A stretch of 64,000 bases of DNA from CAWEBF01 sp963807235 (GCA_963807235.1 CAWEBF010000009.1:186001-250000); one strand, 5' to 3'. Positions 29,580-38,661 are shown, counted from the stretch's first letter. The notes: a model not told the origin generated them from the letters alone. Program-made: numbers and translations.

Positions 29580-30553
29580 TTATCCACCTTGCGCCGTGGT
29601 CTTGGCAACGTCCTCCGCGTCGCCCAACTCCGCCAGCGCGGCGTAGTGATCCCGCGCCTTGGACGACAGCGCCCGAGGGAGCTGGACGTCCACTTTGGCG
29701 AACAGGTTGCCCTTCTCCGTGGATCCCACGGATGGCAGCCCATACCCGCGCAGCCGGAACACCTGTCCGTTCTGCGTCAGCGGCGGCACCTTGAGTCGCG
29801 CCGGCGCCCCGGCCAGCGTGGATACGTTGACCTGGCCACCCAGCACGGCCGTGGTGACGGGCACCGGCACGTTGACGTACAGGTCCTGGCCCTTGCGCTC
29901 GAACACGGAGTGCGGCGCCAGCCGTATCCGGAGATACAAATCGCCTGCCGGCGCACCACTCCTGCCGGGTTCGCCTTCGCCCGCCACGCGCACACGCGAG
30001 CCGTCGGCTACCCCAGCCGGAATCCGGACGTCCACGGACCGCGGCGTCCCCTTGCCGCGTTGAAACTCGAGGCGGCGTGTTGTGCCGGCGGAGGCATCCT
30101 CCAGCGTCAGCTCCAGTTCGTGCTCCATGTCACGCCCCGGGCGGCGCCGGGGCTGCGCGCTGTCTCCTCCGCCGAAGAACGTGGTGAAGAAGTCCGAGAA
30201 CGGGTGCGACTCGCCCCCACCCCGAACATCTCTTCCATTTCCTCCTGCGTCATGGTGCGGAAGCCGCCGCCCCTGCCCTGGGCGCCCGCGAACGGGTTGG
30301 GGCCACCACGCGCCTGCGCCTGCTCGTACTGTTTCCAGTTCGAGCCGAGCTCGTCGTACTTCTTTCGGGTCTCCGGACTCCCCAGGACCTCGTAGGCTTC
30401 GTTCACGTCCTTGAAGCGCGATTCCGCCGCCTTGTCGCCGGGGTTCACATCGGGATGGAGCTTGCGCGCCAACCGGCGGAACGCCTGCTTGATCTCCTTT
30501 TCCGACGCGGACTTCGACACGCCCAGGGTGGCGTAGTAGTCCTTGAACTCCAT
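29580..30553 (-). CDS. DnaJ/CbpA-type J-domain co-chaperone, one frame break
   Basis: The J domain occupies residues 1-70 (YYATLGVSKSASEKEIKQAF) with the essential HPD in KLHPDVNPGD. A Gly/Phe-rich linker follows. One missing base at about 30222 joins EEMEEMFGG to GGESHPFSDFFTTFF. The two DnaJ C-terminal beta domains follow (ELELTLEDASAGTTRRLEF; GDLYLRIRLAPHSVFERKG; GYGLPSVGSTEKGNLFAKVD). No CxxCxGxG zinc finger is present, so this is a class B (CbpA-like) J protein of about 324 residues. It stimulates the ATPase of DnaK, which is not encoded in this window. It lies 10 bp after the hspR-like gene and 4 bp before clpB. Confidence 0.9.
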
Positions 30554-30563
30554 CGCCGACTCC

Positions 30564-30902
30564 TTACAGGCCCACGGCGTCGCTCAAGCGGCGCATCTCC
30601 GCCGCCAGCCGCCGCCGGCCGCTTTCCGTCGTCAGGGCGCGATCCTCCATCAGCGGACGGATGCGCTGCACCGCTTCGCCGATCGCCAGCAGTCTCTGCA
30701 CCCCGGCCAGGTTGATGCCCGAGTCCTCGACCAGGTTCTTGATGCGACGCAGCCGCTCGAGTTCTTCGCGCGAGTACAGTCGCATGCTCCCGACCGTGCG
30801 CGGGGGCCGCACCAGCCCCATGCGCTCGTACTTCCGCAGCGTCTGCGGGTGCATGCCCAGGGCCTCGGCGGCCATGCTGATCAGAAAGAGTTCGTCGTCC
30901 AT
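30564..30902 (-). CDS. hspR: MerR-type heat-shock repressor, HspR-like
   Basis: A 112-residue regulator. The winged-helix MerR domain reads LFLISMAAEALGMHPQTLRK then YERMGLVRPPRTVGSMRLYS, diagnostic for HspR. A dimerisation helix (LERLRRIKNLVEDSGINLAG) and a short C-terminal helix follow. HspR represses chaperone operons, usually with DnaK as co-repressor, and is autoregulatory. ATG 30902 is preferred over GTG 30911; it is preceded by GAGGTGG. It is the first gene of hspR-cbpA-clpB. The inverted repeat over the promoter upstream is a candidate operator, although it does not match the actinobacterial HAIR sequence. Confidence 0.88.
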   Translation of the reverse strand: MDDELFLISMAAEALGMHPQTLRKYERMGLVRPPRTVGSMRLYSREELERLRRIKNLVEDSGINLAGVQRLLAIGEAVQRIRPLMEDRALTTESGRRRLAAEMRRLSDAVGL

Positions 30903-30949
30903 GTGATCCACCTCGACCGGCCAAAGCTGAGCCGTGTCAGAAGGGCCTA

Positions 30950-30991
30950 TTGATACGTAAAAAGTCTACGCATTGATACGATCCGTGTCAA
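30950..30991 (-). promoter_or_regulatory. Promoter and candidate operator of the hspR-cbpA-clpB operon
   Basis: On the minus strand TTGACA (30986-30991) and TAGACT (30963-30968) are spaced by exactly 17 bp, a good sigma-70-type promoter. The -35 lies in an imperfect inverted repeat: TTGACAC, 5-base gap, GTATCAA (30973-30991, 6 of 7 pairs). The half site TTGATACG recurs on the plus strand at 30950-30957, 23 bp away, about two helical turns. The divergent terC gene begins at 31047, so a regulator bound here could affect both. Confidence 0.6.
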
Positions 30992-31046
30992 CTCTTCTTG
31001 GGTCCGCGTTCCCAACGGCCGACGCGGCGGGATACGATGTGGGGCT

Positions 31047-31820
31047 GTGGACGTCCAGGTTGGAGATCTCCTCACCATCGGGCTGCTCATCGTTCTCGAG
31101 GGCCTGCTCAGCGCCGACAACGCCCTGGTCATGGCCATCCTGGTCCTGGGGCTCCCGAAGAGGGAGCACCAGGCAGCGCTGCGCTACGGCCTCATCGGCG
31201 GCTTCGCTTTTCGCATCATCGCCACGTTGCTTGCGGCCTATCTGATCCAGGTCGGATGGGTGCGCCTGGCGGGCGGGCTCTACCTGCTCTACCTCACGTA
31301 CAGCCACTTCTTCTCGCACGAGCACGGGGAAGCCGGGCGGCTGGCGCCGCGGGCGAAGGGGATGCTGGGACTGTCGCCGTTCTGGTCCACGGTGGTTCGC
31401 GTGGAGGCCATCAACCTGGCGTTCTCCATCGACTCGATTCTCGTGGCGGTGGCGATGTCGCCCAAGCTGTGGGTGGTGATCGCCGGCGGCATCATGGGCA
31501 TCGTGGCCATGCGGCTCGTGGTCGGACAGCTGATCACCCTGGTGCAGCGCTATCCGGCCCTCGTGAATGGCGCGTTCATCATCATCGCGTGGGTGGGGTT
31601 CAAGCTGTGCTGGGAATACCTCCACGATGCGGGGTACGTGCACCTGGAGATCCCGCAGTGGTTCTCCCTGACGCTCATCGTCCTCATCTTTGTCGCGTCC
31701 TATGCCTACGCGCGGGCCCAAGGCCCGGTGGAGACCAGCCAGACCGGCGAGGACGCCGAGCACATCCTGGAAGGGGAGGCCGAAGCCATCGCGGTGAGCG
31801 ACGGCACGGTGGAGAAGTAG
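31047..31820 (+). CDS. TerC-family integral membrane protein
   Basis: A 257-residue protein with seven or more hydrophobic helices. The family-defining acidic metal-binding motifs are present: LIVLEGLLSADNALVMAILV in helix 1 and VEAINLAFSIDSILVAVAMS in the middle. TerC/YceF/Alx relatives move manganese or act in metal loading of exported proteins and tellurite resistance. The C-terminal tail (residues 225-257) is acidic and cytoplasmic. The start is GTG 31047, without a strong ribosome binding site. It is transcribed away from hspR through a shared 140-bp region and converges on the M28 peptidase. Confidence 0.88.
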   Translation: MDVQVGDLLTIGLLIVLEGLLSADNALVMAILVLGLPKREHQAALRYGLIGGFAFRIIATLLAAYLIQVGWVRLAGGLYLLYLTYSHFFSHEHGEAGRLAPRAKGMLGLSPFWSTVVRVEAINLAFSIDSILVAVAMSPKLWVVIAGGIMGIVAMRLVVGQLITLVQRYPALVNGAFIIIAWVGFKLCWEYLHDAGYVHLEIPQWFSLTLIVLIFVASYAYARAQGPVETSQTGEDAEHILEGEAEAIAVSDGTVEK

Positions 31821-31822
31821 TG

Positions 31823-31857
31823 AGCTCCTGGCCGGAGCCGAGCCGGGCCAGGGCCTA
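31823..31857. repeat. Degenerate 7-bp array (GGCTYYN family, copy D)
   Basis: Between the terC stop and the convergent M28 peptidase stop the sequence is built of GAGCC/GGCC blocks at about 7-bp spacing (GGCCGGA, GCCGAGC, CGGGCCA, GGGCCTA). The register is weaker than in the other arrays, so this is a tentative member. Confidence 0.35.
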
Positions 31858-33690
31858 GCGGCGCGCGGTTGGTGTCAGCGTGGTCTGGCGCCGCTCGCCG
31901 TTCCTCATGTAGGTGACGCTGGCGGGCTGGCCGACCTTCAACAGCTCCAACGCGTAGGTGTAGTCGTAGATGTTGGCGATGCTCTGGCCGGCGATCTCGA
32001 CGATGACGTCGCCCTTTTGCAGGCCTGCCTGTTCCGCCGGGCCGCCACCCACCACGCCGCCGAGCAGCAACCCCTTGGCCGCGGCGGTGTAGTCGGGCAC
32101 CGTGCCGGTGAAGACGCGAAGGCCGGTGCGGTTGGCCGTCTGCTGGGACTGGTCCACCTTGGCGAAGGCCGGCGGCTGGGCCGTGTCCATCACCCGCCCC
32201 ACGATGGCCGACGCCATCCGCGCGACGCGCTCCAGGTCCTCGTAGTTGATCTTGTCCGCGGTGTCGGACGGCTTGTGGTAGTCGGTGTGAGCGCCGGTCG
32301 TGAACGAGAGGCTGGGCACGCCGGCCTGGTTGAAGTTGGCGACGTCGGTTGGCTGATACGGATCCGGCTGGAGCGCCAGGTCGAAGCCGGCGGCCACGTT
32401 CACCTGCTCGAGCAGGGAGGCCCAGGCCGGACTGGTCCCGGTGGCCTGCACCGCCAGGCGGTTGTCCACCATGCGGCCCACCATGTCGAAGTTGAGGTAC
32501 GCCGCAAGGTCCTTGGCGGCGACGCCGCCGGTGGCCAGAAACGCGGCGGACCCGATCAAGCCGATCTCTTCGGCCGACCACAGGCCGATGAGCACGTGGC
32601 GCGGCCGCGCGCGCTTCGAGAGCTCCTGGGCCATCAGCAGTACCGCCGCCGTGCCCGACGCGTTGTCGTCGGCGCCGACGTGCGCCTGACCGGCCTGGTC
32701 GCGCGTGGCCAGGGAGTTGCCACCGGTGCCGCGCCCCAGGTGGTCGTAGTGCGCGCCGATAGCGACCCACGGCCGATCGACTCCCGTGACCGGGGCTGTC
32801 GCGGGCAGATAAGCCACGACATTGCGGCCTTCGTGCTTCTGGCGGACGACGGCGGTCTTGAGCTGCACCGCGTTGCCTGTGGCCAGGCCCGCCACGTGCG
32901 GGTTGCCGCTATCGAAGGTCTTCTGCAGTTCCCGCAGCGAGCGATCGCCGAGAATGGCGTCCGCCACGCGCGCGCTGATGCTCGCGGCGCTGATCCCCGA
33001 CCCCGCGAGCGCCGTGTCGAAGGTCATCGGGATCGTGGTGCCGGCGTTGGGGGAGGCCGGTCCCGTGACGACCAGGATGGCTTTCGCGCCGCGCTGCCGC
33101 GCGGCCAGCGCCTTGTAGCGCAGGTCCGCGTAGCGGGCCAGGATGGCGCGCGTGGCCTGGTCGGCGTCCTCCGGGAAGTAGCGCAGCACAAGGACCACCT
33201 TGTCCTTGACGTCCAGGCCCGCATAGCTGTCGTAGCCGAAGGTCTGCGATTCGGGCACCACGATGCCGTAGCCGGCAAAGACCACGTCGCCCGACACGTC
33301 TCCGTCGTCGGAGAAGGAGAGCGCCACCACGTCACCCGCACCGTCGAACGCACGCGGCGAGCCCACACCCTTCACGGTGACGCGTGAGCCGCCGTCGCGG
33401 CTGCCCGCCGTGAAGGCGAACGGCACGAACATGTTGCCGCGGCCCGGAAGGGGCTTGGCGCCGATGCGCGCCAATTGCCCCGCGATGTAGTCTGCCGCCC
33501 GGCGCTCGCCGCTCGTGCCCGCCTCCCGGCCCTCGAAGGCGTCGGAGGCAAGGGTCTGCACGTGGACGCGTGCGCCCTGCGTCCCGTTCTGCGCGGGAAG
33601 GACCGCCGTCCAGAGAGCGAGCGCGACGACGATGCTCGTCGGGGCGACGAGGGACGCGGCGACTGGGCGTGGACTGGTGTTCGTTGTCAT
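31855..33690 (-). CDS. Secreted M28-family aminopeptidase with PA and PDZ domains
   Basis: A 611-residue exported zinc peptidase. A signal segment near the N-terminus (VAPTSIVVALALWTAVLPAQ) is followed by a cap region, a PA insert (about residues 150-270) and the M28 catalytic domain. Zinc-site motifs are VAIGAHYDHLGRG, VGADDNASGTAAVLLMAQEL, GLWSAEEIGLIGSAAFLA, YLNFDMVGRM and SLSFTTGAHTDYHKPSDTAD. The C-terminal 95 residues form a PDZ domain (GLLLGGVVGGGPAEQAGLQK, GDVIVEIAGQSI). It probably trims peptides in the periplasm. Its ATG overlaps the stop of the upstream propeller gene by 4 bp, so the two are translationally coupled. Confidence 0.92.
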   Translation of the reverse strand: MTTNTSPRPVAASLVAPTSIVVALALWTAVLPAQNGTQGARVHVQTLASDAFEGREAGTSGERRAADYIAGQLARIGAKPLPGRGNMFVPFAFTAGSRDGGSRVTVKGVGSPRAFDGAGDVVALSFSDDGDVSGDVVFAGYGIVVPESQTFGYDSYAGLDVKDKVVLVLRYFPEDADQATRAILARYADLRYKALAARQRGAKAILVVTGPASPNAGTTIPMTFDTALAGSGISAASISARVADAILGDRSLRELQKTFDSGNPHVAGLATGNAVQLKTAVVRQKHEGRNVVAYLPATAPVTGVDRPWVAIGAHYDHLGRGTGGNSLATRDQAGQAHVGADDNASGTAAVLLMAQELSKRARPRHVLIGLWSAEEIGLIGSAAFLATGGVAAKDLAAYLNFDMVGRMVDNRLAVQATGTSPAWASLLEQVNVAAGFDLALQPDPYQPTDVANFNQAGVPSLSFTTGAHTDYHKPSDTADKINYEDLERVARMASAIVGRVMDTAQPPAFAKVDQSQQTANRTGLRVFTGTVPDYTAAAKGLLLGGVVGGGPAEQAGLQKGDVIVEIAGQSIANIYDYTYALELLKVGQPASVTYMRNGERRQTTLTPTARR

Positions 33691-34835
33691 GGGCTTTTCC
33701 TGGGCGCCGCCGCGGAGATGGCGGCGCGCGCACGTTCGTGGTTCCACTGGGCCAGGAAGATTTGACCTTCCCGGCCGCCGCCCCGGCTCGATGTCCACGC
33801 CAGCTGCGTGCCGTCGGGGGAGGGAACGGGCAGGCCGTCGAAACCGTCCGAGAAGGTCACGCGCACGGGTTCCTTGCGGCCCGCGGCATCCACCATGAAG
33901 ACCTCGAAATTCTCGAAGCCGAGCTTGTTGGACGCAAACAGGATGTATTCCCCCGACGGGTGGAAATAGGGCGCCCAGCTCATCGCGCCGAACGTCGTGA
34001 TCTGACGCGCGTCCGAGCCATCGAGGTTCATGGTCCACACGTCCGCGATGAGGCCGGCCTCGTCGAAGCGGCGCCAGATGATGCGCTTGCCGTCCGGGGA
34101 GAAGAACGGGCCGCCGTCGTAGCCGGGCACGCGGGTCAGCCGCGTCACGGCAGTATCGCCTGCCGTCGGGCCTTGAGGCCCGCCGGTGCCGTCGGCGTCG
34201 GCCTTCATCAGATAGATCTCGCCGAAGTAGCTCGGGTCGACGTCGAGCTGCTTGCGCTCGGCGGCGGTCAGGTCGCGCGCATAGGCGTCGCGCGTCGAGG
34301 AGAAGACGATCCACTGCCCATCCGGGGAATAGCTGGCCTCGGCGTCGTAGCCGCGCGCGTTGGTCAGGCGCTTCAGCGTGCCGGTTTTGGACGAGCGGAC
34401 ATACAGCTCCATCTCCGGGTCGTAGTCCCAGGAGTACCGGCGTTCCTGCCCGGACGCGCGAAAGGCCAGCTCCTCATCCTGCAGCTGCTTGGAGCGCACG
34501 TCGTGGTGCGTGGACGAGAACAGCACGTCGTCGGTCGCCGGGTTGATGAACGCGCACGTGGTCTTGCCCATGCCGGGCGAGACGCGGGCCGCTGCGCCCG
34601 TGGACAGGTCGAGCCGGTAGATCTGGTAGAAGGGGTTGCCTGGCTCACGTTCGCTTTGGAAGACGAGCGAGCGGCCGTTCGGCGCCCAATAGCCCTCGCC
34701 GGCACGCCGCCCTTCGACTGTCAGCCGCCGGATGCGCGACAGGAAGTCGCGCTCGACCGGTGCCGGCGGCGCCTGCGCGTGGACCACCGCGACCAGGACC
34801 ACCCCGGCGGCCAGAGTCGTCAGCGTGCGGATCAC
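33687..34835 (-). CDS. Secreted PD40/TolB-like beta-propeller protein
   Basis: A 382-residue protein with signal peptide TLTTLAAGVVLVAVVHAQ. WD40-like PD40 blades are visible as GEGYWAPNGRSLVFQSERE, DAEASYSPDGQWIVFSSTRD, GGPFFSPDGKRIIWRRFDE, WAPYFHPSGEYILFASNKL and GLPVPSPDGTQLAWTSSRG. This is the arrangement of the N-terminal propeller of S9 prolyl oligopeptidases and of TolB. No alpha/beta-hydrolase domain follows, so it is not a complete DPP-IV peptidase. The overlap with the M28 peptidase gene suggests a shared role in peptide handling, perhaps substrate gating or sensing. Confidence 0.85.
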   Translation of the reverse strand: MIRTLTTLAAGVVLVAVVHAQAPPAPVERDFLSRIRRLTVEGRRAGEGYWAPNGRSLVFQSEREPGNPFYQIYRLDLSTGAAARVSPGMGKTTCAFINPATDDVLFSSTHHDVRSKQLQDEELAFRASGQERRYSWDYDPEMELYVRSSKTGTLKRLTNARGYDAEASYSPDGQWIVFSSTRDAYARDLTAAERKQLDVDPSYFGEIYLMKADADGTGGPQGPTAGDTAVTRLTRVPGYDGGPFFSPDGKRIIWRRFDEAGLIADVWTMNLDGSDARQITTFGAMSWAPYFHPSGEYILFASNKLGFENFEVFMVDAAGRKEPVRVTFSDGFDGLPVPSPDGTQLAWTSSRGGGREGQIFLAQWNHERARAAISAAAPRKSP

Positions 34836-34852
34836 CGCACTAGCTTATCGCT

Positions 34853-36271
34853 TCAATCCGAGATTTGGAGGCTCCTCCGGATCCGGCGGAAGGCCGCCTC
34901 GTAGTCCTCGGCTTCGTTGCGAGGCGACACCCCCACGAGGAACAGCACGTTGCCGTCCCGCAGGTAGGTCGTGGACACCGCGATGGTCTCCTGGCCCGAC
35001 GCCTCCGACACGTTGCTCAGGAGCGTCGTGAGGCCCGTGCGTCCCCCGATCGATTCCCTGCGGCTGCCCGCGCTCCGCAGGCTTGGATTGCTGCGCGCAA
35101 AGCCCTGCAGGAGCGCATCCGTATCGCGCTGCAGGTTGCCGCCGCCGCCCTGGGCCACGCCCACCTGGATGCCGTGGGTAAAGGCAGTGCCGCTGCGCTC
35201 GTCGCCGTAGAAGCCGCCCTCAGGTGCGTAGGTCAGCACCTCGCCGCCCTTCTGCTGCCAGTTGGCCGGCACCGTGATGCGCAAGGAGTTGCCCGGGCGA
35301 TACGTCCGCTCCTGGGCCGCTGGCGGCTCGACGTTGACGGGACGGCGATTGGCCGCCGGTACCGTGCCCTGGCCCTGGCCCTGCTGGGTCTTCTGGTTGG
35401 CCGCAATCTGCTCCGCCGTGAGCGCGGGCGACATGCCGGCCAGCCGTTGCTTGACGGAGGCGAACTGACCGGTGTCGGCGTTGCCTTGCACGCGGAGGCT
35501 GTCCGCCTCCTTGTTGATCGCGTTGTAGCGATTGCCCGGGTTGGGATGGCTGCTCAGGAACTCGGGGCCGCGGCTGCCGCCCTGCGCCTCGATGGTCTTG
35601 AACATGTTGGCCATCTGCCGCGGGTCGTACCCGGCGCGCGCAAGGATCTGTGCGCCGAGGATATCCGCCTGGGTTTCGGCCTCACGACCGAACTTCATGA
35701 AATAGGTGCCGAGCCCGAACTGGCTGCCCTGCGCGATGATGGCGCCCGTGGTTCCACCGATCACCGCTCCGGCGATTTGACCGAGCACCGCGCCGATTTG
35801 AAACTTCTCGCCCTTGGTGGCCTGGGCCGTGCCGTGCCGGAGCGCGACGTGGGAGATCTCGTGCGCCATCACACCAGCCACCTCGGCCTCCACTTTGCCA
35901 GCTTCGATCATCCCGCGATTCAGGAACATCGGCCCGCCGGGCAGTGCGAAGGCGTTGATCTCCTTCTGGTTCACGACCTCGAAGGTGTACCGGAACTCGG
36001 GATGCGCGAACTCGGCGGGAATCGCGGAGACGAGCCGCGCCCCGACGCGCTCGACCCAGTCCTCGACTCTGCCGTCGTCGAGGAGGGGGAGCTGCTTGCG
36101 CACTTCCGCCGCCGCTTCCTTGCCGATCTGCACGTCCTGCGCGGGCGTGTACTTGTTCTTGTCGGGCGTGATCTTGGTCTGGGAACCCAGGTCACCGGCG
36201 GCGACCGTCACGCACAACGCGCTGGCCACAATGAGGAGTCGGCCCGATTGGATGTGTCTGTGCTGAGTCAT
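34853..36271 (-). CDS. Exported M48-family metallopeptidase (BepA/LoiP-like)
   Basis: A 472-residue protein. The N-terminal signal is LLIVASALCVTVAAG. The zinc motif HEISH lies in VAGVMAHEISHVALRHGTAQ, and the third ligand region is KFGREAETQADILGAQILARA. SSHPNPGNRYNAINKEAD is the usual P-loop before the end of the catalytic domain. The C-terminal 190 residues (from PAANRRPVNVEPPAAQERTY) form a separate, less conserved domain ending FRRIRRSLQ. M48 periplasmic proteases degrade misassembled outer-membrane proteins. The gene is just upstream of the propeller/M28 pair (18-bp gap), making a peptidase cluster. Confidence 0.92.
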   Translation of the reverse strand: MTQHRHIQSGRLLIVASALCVTVAAGDLGSQTKITPDKNKYTPAQDVQIGKEAAAEVRKQLPLLDDGRVEDWVERVGARLVSAIPAEFAHPEFRYTFEVVNQKEINAFALPGGPMFLNRGMIEAGKVEAEVAGVMAHEISHVALRHGTAQATKGEKFQIGAVLGQIAGAVIGGTTGAIIAQGSQFGLGTYFMKFGREAETQADILGAQILARAGYDPRQMANMFKTIEAQGGSRGPEFLSSHPNPGNRYNAINKEADSLRVQGNADTGQFASVKQRLAGMSPALTAEQIAANQKTQQGQGQGTVPAANRRPVNVEPPAAQERTYRPGNSLRITVPANWQQKGGEVLTYAPEGGFYGDERSGTAFTHGIQVGVAQGGGGNLQRDTDALLQGFARSNPSLRSAGSRRESIGGRTGLTTLLSNVSEASGQETIAVSTTYLRDGNVLFLVGVSPRNEAEDYEAAFRRIRRSLQISD

Positions 36272-36338
36272 GGTTACCTTCAGTGCAAGCTTCTCGCCAA
36301 CGCCGCCAACCAGCGTGCGGCGCGAAAACACTAGGACA

Positions 36339-36956
36339 TCAGTAACGGATGGCCACACCCACGGTCGCTCGCCAATAGCTGAGTCGCACTCTGGACTGTG
36401 CCGTCGTGGACGGAACCTCGTCGTCCCGGATGCTGCGGACGTGGCGGAGGTCGAACCGCAGCCCGGCGCGGTCGTTCAGCATGCCAATGGCGCCGCCGCC
36501 CAGGTTCAAGGCCAGGAGGTTCCGATCGACCGGGGCAATGTTGAGGCGATCGTCGAGCCCGACGTGCATGAGTCCCAGCCCGCCGACGACGTAGGGCCGC
36601 AGCGATTCGCGCGTGAGGCCCAGGGGTGCCGTCACCATCAGACTCCCGGTGACGGTGGTGAAGTTGCTGCTTACGAAGGCCTGCCGCCCGTCAGCGAGCT
36701 CGAAGAAGCCCGGCGCTGACGCCACCTCGCCCTCGACGCCCAGGATCCCAGACCCCAGCCACAAGCCAGCGACCCCGATCACGAGGCTCTTCGAGAGTGC
36801 CGCGCTGGGATCGGCCGCCGGCAGGTTGAACAGCGGGAGCGTTGTCTGCCCGGCAAAGGCGCCGCCGGCGAACGGCGCGACCAGGATTTCCGCACGGACA
36901 TGGACGGGCCACGCCGCCAGAACGGCGAGGAGGAGCCCGACTCGACCCAAACGCAT
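36339..36956 (-). CDS. Outer-membrane beta-barrel protein
   Basis: A 205-residue exported protein with signal peptide MRLGRVGLLLAVLAAWPVHV, then RA. The mature part alternates hydrophobic and polar residues in amphipathic strands (SLVIGVAGLWLGSGILGVEG, SLMVTAPLGLTRESLRPYVV, GLRFDLRHVRSIRDD) and ends in an aromatic terminal strand YWRATVGVAIRY, the outer-membrane insertion signal. It fits the OmpW/Opa-like eight-strand barrel superfamily (outer membrane beta-barrel domain). Function is unknown. The start is 1 bp from the preceding gene's stop on the same strand, so the two may be co-transcribed. Confidence 0.8.
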   Translation of the reverse strand: MRLGRVGLLLAVLAAWPVHVRAEILVAPFAGGAFAGQTTLPLFNLPAADPSAALSKSLVIGVAGLWLGSGILGVEGEVASAPGFFELADGRQAFVSSNFTTVTGSLMVTAPLGLTRESLRPYVVGGLGLMHVGLDDRLNIAPVDRNLLALNLGGGAIGMLNDRAGLRFDLRHVRSIRDDEVPSTTAQSRVRLSYWRATVGVAIRY

Positions 36957-38014
36957 CTACGGCGCGAAGAAGTCGAGGAAGAGCTTCGCGAACGGAGATG
37001 CCTTGACGTCCCCGTTGTTCAGGTTGTAGCCCGCCGTCATTGCATCGCTGTTCGCGAGGGCGATGAACGTCAGTTTGCGCAGCGGCAGCTTCAGCACAAG
37101 TGCCGAGTAGCCGTCGCGGATGAGCCCGAACTGCCAGACGAGCGGTTCACCCTTGTGTTCCTGGACGAACCAGCCCAGCCCGGTCGGAAGGGCGTTTCCC
37201 TGAGCGACGGCCTGCGTCCACGACGCCTCCAGGCTCTGCTGGGCGATGATGCTGCCGCTTCCGAGTGCGATATCGAAGGTCGCGAGATCTCGCACCGTGG
37301 ACACGACGCCGGTCGCCGCCGTCAGTGCCGGTTGCCGGATATCGGAGCGGACCGCGCGACCCCGATCCAGCTTGTACGGGACCGCGACTTTGCGCGACAC
37401 GTCGTCGAATCGATTGATCACGGCCGAGTCGAACTGCATGGCTCCCGGCGAGGCCGTGCCCGTAAACGCAGGGCCGGGGACAGAGCCGCCCATCCCAAAA
37501 CGGTTGAAGACCTCGTTGTAGAGGACGTGCCGATACGGCTGGTCCGCGCACTCAACGATGACGTCGGTGAGCCCGGCGAAACGGTCCAGGCTGTACCTGG
37601 AACGAGCCCGCGTTGGTCGTGTGCGTCAACAGGTGAGCGACGGTCGCATTCTCGTCTGGATAGCTGGGCACCCACCGCGTCACGCGATCCGACAGCTCGA
37701 GCGAATCCTGTTCGAAGCACTTGCGAATGGCCAGCGCCGCGCCCATCGTCTGGGACACGTCGCCGATGTAATAAGGCGTGTCGGGCGAGGCGGGCACGTT
37801 GCCGTCGACGTCCTGTCGCCCCAGTCCCTTCTCCCAGACCACGGCGCCGTTGTGGATCACCGTCGCCGAGACAGCCGGAATTCCCGCCTGCTCGCGCAGC
37901 GAGTCGAGGTAGCGTTCGAACAGGGAATAGGTCAGGGTCTGTGCCTGAGCCGGAGGCAGCACCTGCAGCCAGCACAAAAAATGACGCCGCCGCCAGGAGT
38001 CTGACGCTGTACAA
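36957..38014 (-). pseudogene. Serine beta-lactamase-fold protein lacking catalytic Ser and Lys, two +1 frame breaks
   Basis: A signal peptide starts at TTG 38014 (YSVRLLAAASFFVLAAGA). One extra base at about 37948 joins it to QTLTYSLFERYLDSLREQAG, the standard N-terminus of class C beta-lactamase/DD-peptidase-like proteins. Where the family has an SxxK nucleophile motif after TPxxIxS, this protein reads TPYYIGDVSQTMGAALA. The nucleophile serine is aspartate and the lysine is glutamine. HLLTHTTNAGSF is conserved, and after a second extra base (about 37596) the frame continues SLDRFAGLTDVIVECADQP; the Tyr-x-Asn motif is also not intact. The C-terminal domain (PTGLGWFVQEHKGEPLVWQF) is preserved. 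It is either a pseudoenzyme or a decaying gene. A typical length would be about 350 residues. Confidence 0.7.
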
Positions 38015-38106
38015 GGTAAATAGCTCGACTGTGACCGAGGCCGATCATAACATCCGCGCAAGGCGGATTGGCAGGTTGTGTGCTACAGTTCCTCGGCGAA
38101 AGCCAG

Positions 38107-38661
38107 ATGAGGCACGGGGTTACACGTTTCGGCATTCGGGCGGCAGCGCTCCTGGTCCTCCTGGCCGGTAGTTCAAGCCTCGCATGGGCGCAGGACGGAC
38201 TGCGGGTCGTGCCCCTCGTTCGCGAGGATCAGGTGCTCGTGACCTTCAACCTCAGTGACGGTTTCACCGACGAAGTGCGCGCCGCGATCCAAAGCGGGTT
38301 GAAGACGTCGTTTACCTACGCCGTGGACCTCCGCCTCGACGTCCCGGGCTGGGTGGATCGCACCATTGGCACGTCTACCGCGACGAGCAGCGTCGAGTTC
38401 GACAACCTGACGCGCCGCTACGACCTCGTGCGCACTGTGGATGGCCGCATCATCGACACCAACCAGACCGAAGACGAAGCCGTGGTCCGGCAGTGGATGA
38501 CGTCGCTCAGGCAGTTGCCGTTGTTCCGCACCCGGCTGCTCGAGCCCAATCGCGAATACTACGTGACCGTGCGCGCGACAGCGCGGCCAAGCAACGGGTC
38601 GATTCTCTGGCCCTTCGGCAGCAGCGCGTCGGCTCAAGCCAAATTCACCTTCGTTCGCTAG
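38107..38661 (+). CDS. Secreted DUF4390-family protein
   Basis: A 184-residue exported protein. ATG 38107 (MRHGVTRFG) opens the signal peptide AAALLVLLAGSSSLAWAQ. The mature domain starts with LRVVPLVREDQVLVTFNLSD then GFTDEVRAAIQSGLKTSFTY and ends with LWPFGSSASAQAKFTFVR. This matches the DUF4390 family, beta-rich periplasmic proteins usually encoded beside two-component kinases. The function is unknown. It is divergent from the beta-lactamase-like gene. It precedes apt by 69 bp. Confidence 0.78.
   Translation: MRHGVTRFGIRAAALLVLLAGSSSLAWAQDGLRVVPLVREDQVLVTFNLSDGFTDEVRAAIQSGLKTSFTYAVDLRLDVPGWVDRTIGTSTATSSVEFDNLTRRYDLVRTVDGRIIDTNQTEDEAVVRQWMTSLRQLPLFRTRLLEPNREYYVTVRATARPSNGSILWPFGSSASAQAKFTFVR

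Noticed and set aside
31823..31857. Treating the terC-M28 junction as a full heptad array
   Set aside because: The GAGCC/GGCC blocks are not in consistent 7-bp register, so it is listed only as a degenerate, low-confidence member.
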